Assembly (NCBI GenBank): GCA_946803715.1 | Contig: CAMPET010000199.1 | Span: forward strand, 26,818-90,817 | Reading direction: 5' to 3' | From: Beroe ovata | Lineage: Eukaryota > Ctenophora > Nuda > Beroida > Beroidae | Length of the DNA: 64,000 bases | Part shown: positions 21,961-33,957 of the stretch, one piece after another | Numbering within the stretch: position 1 is the first letter of the stretch | How the letters are laid out: every line of letters starts with the position of its first letter | Made by a program: the position numbers and the translations under genes | Notes under the pieces: generated by a model | Database searches by the model: none | Told to the model about the DNA's origin: nothing | The model's input: only the letters and a program-made list of their open reading frames with translations

Positions 21961-24131
21961 CAACTCAGCTAAAGGGCATAAGTCCGTTTGCCACTTTGGC
22001 TAGGCGCCGGTCTTATGCAGGTTTAACTCCGGTTTAATGCCGGTCTGACTCGATATGTGACATGACCTTGTAGATAACTAAATGTGAAATCGTGTGATTT
22101 AAAAAAACGGGAACTACTTCTCTCCTTGATATTACCTAATATGAAACCTATAATTAGGGGAATTCTATTCAATCAGCATTCAGCAGCATCGAAATTCGAA
22201 AACCTCAGAGCTCAATTATGGACCTAGAAATATGGGCCTAGAAATATGAACCTAGAATATCATCAAGCTTGAGTCTGAGTTTAGACCAAGATTTAGAATC
22301 TAGATTTAAAATTTGGACCAATACAGTATTGGATGCAGTACAGCATGAAATGCAACATTACCACGATATTGGATAACTTCCATGATAGTGGATAACTGCT
22401 TTCTGGTGACACAAATCCATCAGCTGACTTGAACCATCGCCTCCTTTCAAATTTCAACACTCAGCCGAAGGTTGAAGTTTCAAGTTTATACTTCATAGTT
22501 TGCCTCCCCCATTGCAAGTCCCCAGTAGAGCAGTTTTATCGGTTTCGTATGCAACGATGTAGGCCAGGGAAACAGCCCCCAAAATGGCGATCCCACTTCC
22601 ACGGTACTCCTTTTGGTCCCCAGAAACACCTCCTAAGTTTGTCGCGGTCTATGACGTGAAGAAATGTCATTTCTGGACCACGCCCATCTTGACCGCGGGG
22701 AAATGAGGGCACCAAAATGTGCAGAATCATCACATTATTGATTTTGTATTTATTCTATTAAGAGGAATAGGTTACATTTGACGCTTGAAGGACCATTGAA
22801 ATGAATAGGTACATAATATATCAATTTGCTTTGCATGAGAATAGCAGAAGAATCAGACACGTAGCCAGACATTTTTCCGGGAGGTTCCCTCAACGAGGGA
22901 ATCGAGTCGAGTTTGCGCAGCCAGCAAAGAAAAGAAGGGCTAGTTCTGTTAGAGAGGGCGAAGTTGTCACCACTTTCACCAGAGGTCAAGTTATTCCGAG
23001 ACGGCTGCAGCCCCTAATCTTCGTGCCTGGTTGACACCAGTTTGTCAGAACAGGACTGTGTGACGATTGGGTAACTCATTCGTCACAACTTGCTGACACC
23101 ACTGCATACCGGTGACGTATGAATGCTTGCAATGGAATGCACTGACACCAGTTTGTCAGAACAGGACTGTGTGACGATTGGGGTAATCATTCGTCACACC
23201 TTGCTGACACCACTGCATGCCGGTGACAAAGGAAGGAGTGAGCGAGATTATTGACTCAAATGAGCATGATATAATGTGCATACTTGCGCGCGCAACAAAT
23301 ATACGACTTTTGAATGTGGAAAGCACACTTTCAACATTCACTGTAACATGCTTCTCTGCTCACGCGCGCGCGTCACCCAACTCATAATACAATCATTCAA
23401 TCATTGGAGGTGAACAATATACAATGTGTGCTCCTTTTGACGCCCATCACAGCAAGAAAATTATACACTTGAATATTCAGATCAAATCGTGAATCAGTCA
23501 GTAGTTACTCGAAACTCGATAAAGAATTTTTTGCATGTCTACCATGCAGCAGTCATGTAGTGTTCGATGTGCGCGTTAAATCGATTCGATCTTATAACTG
23601 CGTTTTACGCGCGAAATCTTCACTTTTTTCGCCATTGTCATCCGCGCGTTACGTACACATAGTTTCATTTTTGTTGATCAGGAGATGAAAATTGAAAACG
23701 ATAGCTCTCTATAGATGTGTCTACGGTCAATTCATGCAATTTTCTAGGAAGAAGGATGAGCTTGATGATAACTTGGTTAGGGTACATCAGGCTCCGGTAT
23801 GTTTGATCAGGAACGATCCGGTGTTAACTTTCTTAGTGCATTTGTCAGTGAAGGGAAGAAGTTTGTTATTGCAATTGGAATATCGTCAGTATTACAATTG
23901 TTTCATGAACATGTAAATGCCAACAAATTTTCTGTAACAATAATGAAATGAATGATTTCAAATGGAATTCTCTCAAATATTCATGTAGAATCGTTAGCCC
24001 ATCGTTATGGCAAATCAATGACGCTGAAATATCAAACACTACCTCTCGCTTCATATCATCTTACCTATTTACAGAATCCAATGATTCAAACCATTAATAA
24101 GTGAACATCAAGTATATGACCAATGCTTCCA
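21961..24131. other. Intergenic region without a recognised gene
   Basis: It holds the minisatellite at 23033-23235, GCGCGC-rich patches at 23285-23370 and 23575-23650 that resemble MITE cores, and a 77-codon ATG-started basic ORF at 22801-23034 (+) with no family match. I see no splice-linked exons. Confidence 0.4.
23033..23235. repeat. CTGACACCAGTTTGTCAGAA minisatellite, two units
   Basis: Two tandem units of about 110-115 bp containing GACACCAGT...GTCACA...GACACCACTGCAT...CCGGTGAC. The same family occurs as about three units at 43360-43620. Short TTGACACCACTT strings are also scattered in introns at 5200-5280 and 5925-5975. Confidence 0.8.
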
Positions 24132-27100
24132 TCACCCATTGTAAGTGTCTGTATCATGCGGAACACCATGGACTCTAAACCGATACAGACACGTGTAGTC
24201 CTTATTACCATGGTTACTCAGGATCTCCACTTTGATAAACCGGAAATACTTCTCATACGGGTTTTGCTGCACGGCAAACGTTTGCAGAGGAAACTCGGTA
24301 AATTCGTAAATTCCGAGCACGTGACCTGAAGTTGATAGATCAGNAGATGTCTTCTTGCATGATTTCCCATCAAAAAGAGGCGTCTACCTTTCTTAGTTTT
24401 CGATATATAAGTGATAATTGATTAATTGACCAATTAACTAATTAGGTGGTAATAGATGGAAAAAAATATTGACAACAAAGAGCTCATACTATGATATCGT
24501 TTCCCGTCAAAATAAAACATCTACCTCTCTATGTTTCCGAGATATAGTCGATAATTGCTTTAATTGGCCAATTAACCAATTAGGTGGTGAAATATGAACG
24601 AAGTTATCGAGTCTTAAACAAAGAGTTAGTGCAATTGTATATTATCCCGTCAAAATGAAACGTCTACATCTCTAAGTCTTTGAGTTACAGCCGATAATTA
24701 CTCAAATTGGCCAATTAACTAATTAGGTGATGAAATATGAACGAAGATATCGAGTCTGAAACGAAGAGTTGGTACAATGGAATCATATCCCGTCAAAATG
24801 AAACGNACGTTTGCAGAGGAAACTCGGTAAATTCGTAAATTCCGAGCACGTGACCTGAAGTTGATAGATCAGAGGTTTCTTTCAATTTTTAGAGAAAATT
24901 GCATGTCAACAATAATCGGGATGTATAGAACATGAGTACATTGGTGTGAAAATGTTGGTAAACATATCATTCTTACCCTTGGGAGCGTTCCCGTAGTCGA
25001 GTCCAAGCACTCTAAAGTGGTGAGGGGCACTGGTAGCGTTACCATGTGGTGCTAGCTCCAGTGGTATGTGATCCATGGTGAAATACTCTGGAAACACCTG
25101 AACCATTGATTCGATCAAATAGATAGGTTGTTCAAATCATGAGTCAAGACAACATGAGCATCTTAGCAACGTTCTCAGTGGCCTGCTGAAAGTAGCAACT
25201 TTGCAAGCAAGCAGCTGATAGCAGCAACTTTCTCTACCGAAATGATAGCATACCTGAGCAGAAAGCTGGATTGTCAGCGTCCCCTTATCGCCAGCAAAAC
25301 TCCAACAATTCCCAGGACTGTTGTCTTTCTGTGGATAGAATATATTGCCGTGTGCTATTGCTGTGGGTACCTATATTCGATAAGATGATATACATTATAG
25401 ACGCATAGTGTTCACTGAATATATCAAACACCCAAGCAAGGGGACAAGGGGACGATGTTCACACATCTGTTCACAAAGAAGAGAGTTGTTCACTAACCTG
25501 TATAGCAAGGCGTGGTGTCTTGCAGCTCCTCCAAATCGATATTCCGAACACGCCCATCCACGGTGTGTCCTTGGTATAGGGTTCAGTGTCACCGATAGTG
25601 AATACCACCGCACCTAGGGGGGTGCATCATGGGGGTGAGTTGTTCCCGCGCTGCGTGACCCAAATACTCCGCGCGCGCTGCGCGTCTCCTTTCAATTCTA
25701 CGACTTTTCAATTCACTGAGTAGAACAGGGGCGCGCAAAGTGTGCACACTGCACAGGATGAGTTCTACTCCTAGGGGGTGGATCATGGGGGTGAGGTCTA
25801 CTCTTTGGGAGCGAGGGAGAAGGTGAACTTGGCTCTTGGGTCTGGGAGGGAGTGAACCCCAATTCTGGGGTGTGAGAGGGAATAAACCCCAATTATGGGG
25901 TGTGAGAGGTGATACCTAGGTCCCACTCCTGTGGGCGTGAAAGGGGTTGAACCCCACTTCTGGGATGATGATGGAATGAATCCCAGAAGTCGGGATGCTC
26001 CCTTGTACCTGAGCTCTCGAGGGCGTAGTCTGGCATTCCCACATTATCTGCATCGTACTTCTTGAGAGAATGGTTGATGAGCGACTGTACCTCTTCAGCA
26101 GATGAAGATGCCGTGGTCTCAGACCCTCGGTCTGAATCCTCTTCCATCTGACAGAGCAGATTTTGCGTGATCGGGTATCAGGATAAGATACACAATAATA
26201 TCGACATAATTCTGCATGATAAGCACGGCGAAGGGGGAGAGAATTCGTATCTCCAAGTCTGAATCCATCGTGAAACCCTACCTGCTGCTTTATAGAAGTT
26301 ATCTGAGACGTGAGTTCTCCAAGGCTCTCTGATATTCTTCCTTCCAGAGTTTCTATATGAAACCTAAGAGCGGTGTTCTCAGCATGCAATTCCTCCACCT
26401 TGAGAGCTAACTGTTCTGATAAGGCTCGTACTTCGTCTATCCTGGTGTAATAGGGGCTGTACTTCCATAGATTGAGCTATTGAGGGAATAAATGAGAGCG
26501 TAAATCTATTGGTATTGTATCTGGCTTATCTTTGACATAGCTTATCGGGGATCGATTGAAATCCCCATTCGGTTGAATGGCAGATCATAGCTCATCAGGA
26601 GATATTCAATATCTCATTGAAGAGAATCTTACTTACTGCTCAGTTTGGATTCTTTCCCTTTCAGCAACTGAATCCTGAAACAGTGGCATGTCATGATGTG
26701 CAAACTATTCAGCCGAAATTATTAGAATTATGAAAGTTGATATTGCTTCACGTACAGGAGATACAATGATGATATTCGTTAAGAAAAGTGAGTAAAGATA
26801 GGTTTATCATGTTAGAATATAGAGCAGTTTATTTCATGGGTTTATCACTGACTAATGACCATCATGGGTCATAGTCAGTGATATCAAGGCGCTCAGAGAG
26901 GGCTAGCTGTTTATAGAAGCGGATTTGGCTGCTATAAGAGGCTTTGGCTATATAAAAAGATCAATATTTTAGCGAAGGTGATAGCTGAGATGGTTGCATT
27001 GTTGCTGCCACAGATAAGCTTGCTCATTTGCCTCGTGTAAGATCTCTTCTTCATCAATTGCTTCTCTCTGTTTATCGGTGATATCGGATAACTCGCCTTC

Positions 27101-30100
27101 TTCCTCAATAGAGTTATCTGCTTCCTCACTTAGCATAGGCTCGTCACCGACCGTGTCCTCAACAGATTCCACTTCCCCAAGTGATTCCACTTCCCCAAGT
27201 GATTCGACCTCCTCAGCTGGTTCGACTTCCTCAGCTGGCTCGACTTCCTCAACTGATTCGACTTCCTCAACTGATTCAACTTTCTCACTCGCACTATTAA
27301 TTTCTCTCACATCCACCTCAGAGGGGTCGGTGGTTTCCTGATAAGTGCCCTCAGAAGTCATGTCTTCAACTGATTCCGTCTGATCCTCAGATTCATCTGA
27401 AACCTCTTCCCTCTCTGTGTTGCCGCCATGTGGAGACTCCTCAGCTTGACTCTGGTCATCATCACTATCTATGGAGTCACCGGGCTGTTCCTCTCCGGTT
27501 TCTCCAGCTTCAGAGAGATCCTCATCAACATGATCATGTGTAGGACTCTCGTCTTCAGACACATCATCAGCTACTTCATCTGTGGTTCCAGGATCATCTT
27601 GGATCTCTCCCTCATGAAACTCGCTATCAATTAAATCTGACACTTCAATTTCTGTTTCGATATGTTCAACATCATTCTCTAACACCTCAAAACTCAAAAC
27701 TGCCTCATCTTCGGCTGCTTCCTCTGAACCCTCATCTATCTCTCTAATCTCTGCTTCTTTTCCAACATCCACTCCTACATCAACTTCACCATCAATGTCA
27801 CCGTCTTCCTGATCTGCCTCCTTTACCAGCTCCATCTCTCTATCTTCTTCCTCCCCAACAATCCCACCCTCCTTAACCAGGGTGTAGAACTTTTTAAATT
27901 TGTCCCACACGACCTCCTCTGTCTCCTCCTCACCCATCTTTTCCACCTCTTCTTTCACTTTCTCAAACTCTTTCCATGCTTCCTCAATAACTGCACCCTC
28001 AGTAGGACCTTCATCTGCGCTTGATACAAGGGCCTCTTTGAACTCCCTGAATTCGCCCCACGGTACTTTTTCGTGCTGGATGTTCCCGTTGTTTTTAAAC
28101 CAAAGTTTCAACTTTTCCCATGCTAGTTCAGGTTCACTAGCTTCCAATGTCTTGAAGTGTTCCCACTGGTCAGGCCCTGAGGTACCCTGTTCTTGGCCTG
28201 TTTCCGAACTTACCACATCAGCCGACCCGACATGATTCTGTACAAGCACACAGATAGCGGCAAACAGCCGCCAAACAAACGCCATAGAGCCCTGGTGTTT
28301 CGAACTGATAATAGAGCAAGCTACAATGAGTGCTACAAACACTATAGGTTCTCTGATGAGAATTGCAATCACAATGAAATGAGATGATGGCAAATGATAG
28401 AACGTCAAAGACAGAATGAAGACGCTGGTATAGTAAAGGAGCGTACATTTTAGCTGGATGGTATAATGTTACCCCAGGGCGGCCTTTCCTCCACAAGCGA
28501 AGGTATACGATGAGCGGTGTAAGACTTCATTGTAATACTAACGATGTAATCAGGTAGGGAACAATAAAACTCGTCTAATTATGCCCATATTAGGTCAAAT
28601 TTGTAATGAGGATATTAACTTAGGCGCATAATCGTTTCATTGTATGAGAATGGAGCTGGGCATTTCCAGGTAGAATTGCCATGAAGGAATTTGTATAGAT
28701 AAATTGATGAGAAGAGTAGGTATAATTAGAGAAAAGGAGCAAAGGAAACGAAGGTCATTGTTCGTACACTGGTTGGGATAGTAGGTAAATGAGGTGAAAA
28801 AAACGAACGTGTACACGTGCACATTTCTTGAAAACTTGATGTATACGGTCAGAGAAGATATAGAACAAGTTACAGCTGGCAACATATAAAATTTAAAATA
28901 CTACCTCATGGATTAACGTGTATAATGCATAGTTTTTCTTTTATAACAGTAATAGTTCCACAGTAATAGTTTATCACGAGATATTATCGCTAAACTTTGT
29001 CAGTATTCACTCGAGGACACTTACCATCACTTCATTCCTCTGGGCTATCCTCCTTTTCACATTCCTCAGCACCCTAGCTCTCTGTTCACTCCACTGCCTC
29101 ATCTCTTCCCCCAGTTTCCTCCTTTCCTCTGATATTTCCTCGCGAAGTGTGGTCCATTCTTCCTGGAGGAAGGTAAAGTCAGAATCTTGACAAATCCGTA
29201 CACTTCTCATCATACGAAGATACAAATACTAACCTTGGTTGGTTCACCAGTCCAATGGGCTGAGCAGGAACCGTCAGTGCAAGTTTCCCGGGTTTCAGAG
29301 TCGCCATTATCCCTCTGCCTGCTATCCTCTTCCACTCTTTCACGTTCTAGCCGAGCTTCTTCCTCTAGCCTCTTTCTCTCTTCTTCCTGATTAACATTGT
29401 GTTATTAAGCGTCAACATTGTGTCAACATGCATTTACTCAATACTCATTCATTTTCATTCATTTATCGGTACGCAGGTAAAATAATTCGTCCTGTGGATG
29501 CATCTTCTGAGTGATATCATTTAGCTGTAAAGAAGGACGTCGTACATTACCTGTTTCAAGAACAGTTCCAGCTGGCGTTTCTTCTCCTCTAACTCCCGTA
29601 TCATCTCCAATTCCAGAGCTTTCTGTTTTTCCTCCTCCCTAATCCTCTCTTCCTCTCGTCTCCTCGCCTCCTCCCGCTGTCGTGCCACTTCTTCCCGCTG
29701 ACGGGCCGCTTCCTCTTCCAAACGCTTCTGTTCTGCTTCCGCTGCCCGTCGATCTGTCTCGGCCTGAATGAGCTTTTGCGTACATTCAACATTTCGCTGA
29801 ATAAGAGTGAAACAATGAATAAATTCATCAACAAGAGAACAAGACATTGCACGGACCCGAGTCAAGAGTGCACCATGATTATTGATTATGAATATCATTT
29901 ACCACCATGGAGCTAGATCAACCACCTATAGCTGCACCCCATGGTACCTGTAACTGTAACTGCTGTTCCCGCTGTAGTTTCTCTATAGTTTCCTGCTGGG
30001 CGGGCACGAGTTTCGTGACCATGCTCTGCAGACTCTCGATCTGTTGGGAGAGCACGTCTATCTTGGACTGGAGATCGGGGTCAGCGATCACACCCTGCGC

Positions 30101-31039
30101 GCGTGTGGTGAGAACCCGTCTAGTTGAATATAATCTATAGGTAGCAACTCACTAGGCTCACTTAACTGAGCGTAATCTATAGGTAGCAACTCACTGGGCT
30201 CACTGAGCGGTTGTCGCTATGGCAACTCACCATCTTGTGCAGAGCGGAGAACACGCCCACTTTGGTGAGGAGGGTGTGGTGGTGAGATGCACCAATAGCA
30301 CCACATGTTGCCACACAGAGGATGGGAATGATAATTCGGATTATCAGGGATTTGTACTGCGGTCTGACACTCATTTCCGCCTGAAGAGACATGTACATTG
30401 AACAATGTACATTTTAGTTTGTACATTTTACATTATACACTACTGTACAGTGTACATTAATAAGTATTGTCAAGATGAAAGAAGTCTATACCTATCCCCA
30501 CAACGAATAGAAAATAAGACCGATAAGTAGATACTCACTGCTGTATCATTTTCGGGTGTAGTTGTTGATGAAGGACTAACTTGAGGAGCGAATTCACTGA
30601 AAGAAATAAGGTGAAAGGACCTGGGCCAAGGGGCCTAACAATCCTCTCATCTCCTATATTAACGCTGCACCAGGGCAGTGCTTCACCTATTTAGACTATT
30701 CCGTTTAGCTGCCTTTATACGACTACCGAACATCCATGCCATACTCAAACCGGTAGTGCTACTTTTCCTCCGCGCAGCCTGAGTCTTAGTCTCGGCGTGA
30801 TCATTAGCTACATTATCGCGAGTGCCGGCGTGATCACTCCCACCGTATTGTCTGGTACCGGCGTGATCAGTTTGAGAGTAATCTGAGGAGTGTGTCTGCA
30901 CGGCATGGTCACTGCTTGTTTGGACAGGGCGACTGAAGTGGGGACGGGAAGTCGGGGCTCGGGGTGGACGAGAGGACGTGAATACTGTATCCGAAGTGGA
31001 CGGCCGGACAGAGTTGTACGGATACTGCCCGGAATCCAT
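24132..31039 (-). CDS. SUN1/2-like: SUN-domain inner nuclear membrane protein (LINC complex)
   Basis: Fourteen exons: 31039-30687, 30596-30539, 30380-30231, 30094-29948, 29796-29551, 29386-29234, 29162-29025, 26674-26637, 26441-26282, 26147-26009, 25613-25498, 25370-25254, 25097-24977, 24325-24132. Every junction is GT-AG and in phase, giving about 709 residues. Order: a Ser/Thr/Arg-rich nucleoplasmic N-terminus; one membrane segment (LIIRIIIPILCVATCGAIGA) in exon 3; coiled coil over exons 4-9, including a long Glu/Arg helix in exon 5; and a SUN domain from MPDYALESSG through SPGNCWSFAGDKG and FTMDHIPLELAPHG to the terminal DYTCLYRFRVHGVP. SUN trimers bind KASH peptides in the perinuclear space and couple nucleus to cytoskeleton. 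The intron between exons 7 and 8 (26675-29024) contains another gene. Confidence 0.9.
24345..24806. repeat. 137-143 bp tandem repeat between Ns, beside a duplicated SUN exon end
   Basis: The TCCCGTCAAAATGAAACG phase point recurs at about 24366, 24503, 24646 and 24789, giving spacings of 137, 143 and 143 bp. Units share AATTGGCCAATTAACTAATT. The block is bounded by Ns at 24344 and 24806. Confidence 0.85.
24807..24876 (-). pseudogene. Duplicate of the start of SUN exon 14
   Basis: About 65 bp identical to 24280-24343, including the splice acceptor and the first roughly 45 nt of the last SUN exon. It stops at the N at 24806. This is what is left of a second allele or copy. Confidence 0.8.
26969..28285 (-). 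CDS. Secreted, highly acidic repeat protein nested in a SUN intron
   Basis: Intronless ORF. The first ATG-initiated methionine in frame is at 28285 (438 residues), giving a convincing signal peptide MAFVWRLFAAICVLV...GSA. The mature part starts with a Trp-rich helical region (DQWEHFKTLEASEPELAWEKL; WGEFREFKEAL; WKEFEKVKEEV; VWDKFKKFYTLVKEGG), looking like three to four diverged helical repeats. A very long Glu/Asp-rich tail follows, with short VESVEEVE / PAEEVE / SLGEVE repeats. No KDEL-type retention signal is seen. It lies on the same strand inside the SUN intron between exons 7 and 8. Function unknown; acidity suggests calcium or cation binding in the secretory pathway or matrix, which is inference only. 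Confidence 0.65.
   Translation of the reverse strand: MAFVWRLFAAICVLVQNHVGSADVVSSETGQEQGTSGPDQWEHFKTLEASEPELAWEKLKLWFKNNGNIQHEKVPWGEFREFKEALVSSADEGPTEGAVIEEAWKEFEKVKEEVEKMGEEETEEVVWDKFKKFYTLVKEGGIVGEEEDREMELVKEADQEDGDIDGEVDVGVDVGKEAEIREIDEGSEEAAEDEAVLSFEVLENDVEHIETEIEVSDLIDSEFHEGEIQDDPGTTDEVADDVSEDESPTHDHVDEDLSEAGETGEEQPGDSIDSDDDQSQAEESPHGGNTEREEVSDESEDQTESVEDMTSEGTYQETTDPSEVDVREINSASEKVESVEEVESVEEVEPAEEVEPAEEVESLGEVESLGEVESVEDTVGDEPMLSEEADNSIEEEGELSDITDKQREAIDEEEILHEANEQAYLWQQQCNHLSYHLR
28286..29024. other. Remainder of SUN intron 7
   Basis: AT-rich sequence that must include the promoter of the nested acidic-protein gene. No repeat, TATA box or exon stands out. Confidence 0.35.
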
Positions 31040-31266
31040 GATATGGGCAACATTGACAATCCTGACTGCGAAATTGGAAATAGTGCGCTCAAGATAGACA
31101 ACACTACGGTATGCTTGTTCTGAGATTTTGCAACAACATATATCACGAGCACGTGATGATTACCATATAATCCAATATACCTATGGAGTATGGGGGCATT
31201 ACAGCAGATCAATCGTCTAATAGGTGGCAATTCGTACCGAGATCATGCTTGTTCAGGTATAGATCA

Positions 31267-31533
31267 TCACTTAGATTTCCCAATTATAGAGTTCGCATTG
31301 TCAATTAACAGTTGTTGTATCGACAACAATCTTACAGACCAATTATAACAACACTTGGCAGTCGGCAGTCTGATGCAAAATAAATCACGAAAGACAAGAA
31401 ACCCCTCATCGTCATTAAATAGTTTGATAAGATCTCGATAGTCAAACCTAAGGGGAGGTCTGCAAGGGTAGAATTTGGTGTCGAGTCTGTCCTGAGCGGA
31501 GCGATCAGCTACCTGAAATAAAGTGAAGTTCAT
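31267..31533 (-). CDS. Short uncharacterised ORF upstream of SUN, conserved in both duplicate copies
   Basis: An 88-codon ATG-started frame, repeated at 33287-33021 with one conservative-length difference (Leu to Ser at residue 5). The protein has no signal peptide and no recognised motif. An in-frame CAG|GTAGCT near its start could be a splice donor, so it might be 5' sequence of the SUN transcript. Weak support. Confidence 0.2.
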   Translation of the reverse strand: MNFTLFQVADRSAQDRLDTKFYPCRPPLRFDYRDLIKLFNDDEGFLVFRDLFCIRLPTAKCCYNWSVRLLSIQQLLIDNANSIIGKSK

Positions 31534-32149
31534 ATCATAATTGTCAATGAACCGCTTCTTGACAGATCACAATTCTGTGAGTGTATTTGGCATCACAAGG
31601 CATTTAAATTGGTGGCATTTGAGATGCTTTTTCAGCTTTTCCGAACAAAACATGCTTTGCAAAATAGAGCAATTATTTACTGATGTAGGTTTCACACGGC
31701 AAATACAAAACCTAGATATCCTCTAGCTATGAAATGTTACTGTACATGCATGCAATACACAAAGACCATCAGCAATGACCAAGAAGAATTAGCAATCAGC
31801 ACACACGACAGTCCTACCTGCGCTCCTCAAATCGTCATGTATTGTCCACCACCCCTAGTGAAAGGTGTGAGCTCATTAGAACTGCCTAGATACAGCCCCC
31901 GCTCGCAGAGAGAAATTCACACATTTGAGTGGTCGGATGAGTGAGCGTGGTTGGATAATGGGTTACGAGGGGTGTGGTCAATTACCGGTAATGTGTGTAA
32001 TTAGTCGAATATCGCGTGAGTATGGATGTAATGTACCTAACCGCAGTGAACTTTCAAAAATCTCAATGGTTGCCAAACTGATTGGCCGATTGAGGTGATT
32101 GTGAGGTAAAATGCTTAGATGGACAGTGTCAGATATATAGTGTGTGCCC

Positions 32150-32182
32150 ATTGGACACACACACACACACACACACACACAC
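32150..32182. repeat. (AC)n microsatellite ending at N
   Basis: AC dinucleotide run stopping at the N at 32183. The matching run in the second copy is at 33923-33955. Confidence 0.9.
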
Positions 32183-33919
32183 NACATTATACACTACTGT
32201 ACAGTGTACATTAATAAGTATTGTCAAGATGAAAGAAGTCTATACCTATCCCCACAACGAATAGAAAATAAGACCGATAAGTAGATACTCACTGCTGTAT
32301 CATTTTCGGGTGTAGTTGTTGATGAAGGACTAACTTGAGGAGCGAATTCACTGAAAGAAATAAGGTGAAAGGACCTGGGCCAAGGGGCCTAACAATCCTC
32401 TCATCTCCTATATTAACGCTGCACCAGGGCAGTGCTTCACCTATTTAGACTATTCCGTTTAGCTGCCTTTATACGACTACCGAACATCCATGCCATACTC
32501 AAACCGGTAGTGCTACTTTTCCTCCGCGCAGCCTGAGTCTTAGTCTCGGCGTGATCATTAGCTACATTATCGCGAGTGCCGGCGTGATCACTCCCACCGT
32601 ATTGTCTGGTACCGGCGTGATCAGTTTGAGAGTAATCTGAGGAGTGTGTCTGCACGGCATGGTCACTGCTTGTTTGGACAGGGCGACTGAAGTGGGGACG
32701 GGAAGTCGGGGCTCGGGGTGGACGAGAGGACGTGAATACTGTATCCGAAGTGGACGGCCGGACAGAGTTGTACGGATACTGCCCGGAATCCATGATATGG
32801 GCAACATTGACAATCCTGACTGCGAAATTGGAAATAGTGCGCTCAAGATAGACAACACTACGGTATGCTTGTTCTGAGATTTTGCAACAACATATATCAC
32901 GAGCACGTGATGATTACCATATAATCCAATATACCTATGGAGTATGGGGGCATTACAGCAGATCAATCGTCTAATAGGTGGCAATTCGTACCGAGATCAT
33001 GCTTGTTCAGGTATAGATCATCACTTAGATTTCCCAATTATAGAGTTCGCATTGTCAATTAACAGTTGTTGTATCGACAACAATCTTACAGACCAATTAT
33101 AACAACACTTGGCAGTCGGCAGTCTGATGCAAAATAAATCACGAAAGACAAGAAACCCCTCATCGTCATTAAATAGTTTGATAAGATCTCGATAGTCAAA
33201 CCTAAGGGGAGGTCTGCAAGGGTAGAATTTGGTGTCGAGTCTGTCCTGAGCGGAGCGATCAGCTACCTGAAATGAAGTGAAGTTCATATCATGATTGTCA
33301 ATGAACCGCTTCTTGACAGTTCACAATTCTGTGAGTGTACTTGGCATCACAAGGCATTCAAATTGGTGGCACTTGAAGTTACTTTGAGATGCTTTTCAGC
33401 TTTTCCGAATAAAAAATGCTTTGCAAAATAGAGCAATCATTTACTGATGTAGTTTTCACACGGCAAATACAAAACCTCGATAACCTCAAGCTATGAAATG
33501 TTACTGTACATGCATGCAAAAACACAAAGACCATCAGCAATGACTATTTCCTAAGAAGAATCAGCAATCAGCACACACGAAAGTCCTACCTGCGCTCCTC
33601 AAATCGTCATGTATTGTCCACCACCCCTAGTGAAAGGAGTTAGCTCATTAGGTGTTAGAACCGCCTAGATGCAGCCCCGCTCGCAGAGAGAAATTCACAC
33701 ATTTGAGTGGTCGGATGAGTGAGCGTGGTTGGATAATGGGTTTCGAGGGGTGTGGTCAATTACCGGTAATGTGTGTAATAAGTCGAATATCGCGCGAGTA
33801 TGAATGTAATGTACCTAACAGCAGTGAACTTTCGAAAATCTCAAAGGTTGCCAAACTGATTGACTGATTGAGGTAAAATGCTTAGATGGACAGTGTCAGA
33901 TTTATAGTGTGTGACCATT

Positions 33920-33955
<36 letters not shown>

Positions 33956-33957
<2 letters not shown>

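Larger units (their letters stand above)
30429..33955. repeat. Direct duplication of about 1.75 kb containing SUN exons 1-2
   Basis: 30429-32182 and 32184-33955 are nearly identical, joined at an N at 32183. The first about 1.08 kb shows no difference by eye; substitutions and short indels accumulate in the last third, and both copies end in an (AC)n array. SUN exon 1 recurs at 32793-32441 and exon 2 at about 32350-32293. Most likely two haplotypes placed in tandem. Confidence 0.9.

Noticed and set aside
23692-23916. 74-codon + ORF
   Set aside because: No ATG at its start, no homology recognised, flanked by AT- and GCGC-rich repeats.
30808-31230. 140-codon minus-strand ORF overlapping SUN exon 1, repeated at 32562-32984
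   Set aside because: Out of frame with the SUN exon and repeated only because the whole block is duplicated; no signal peptide or domain.
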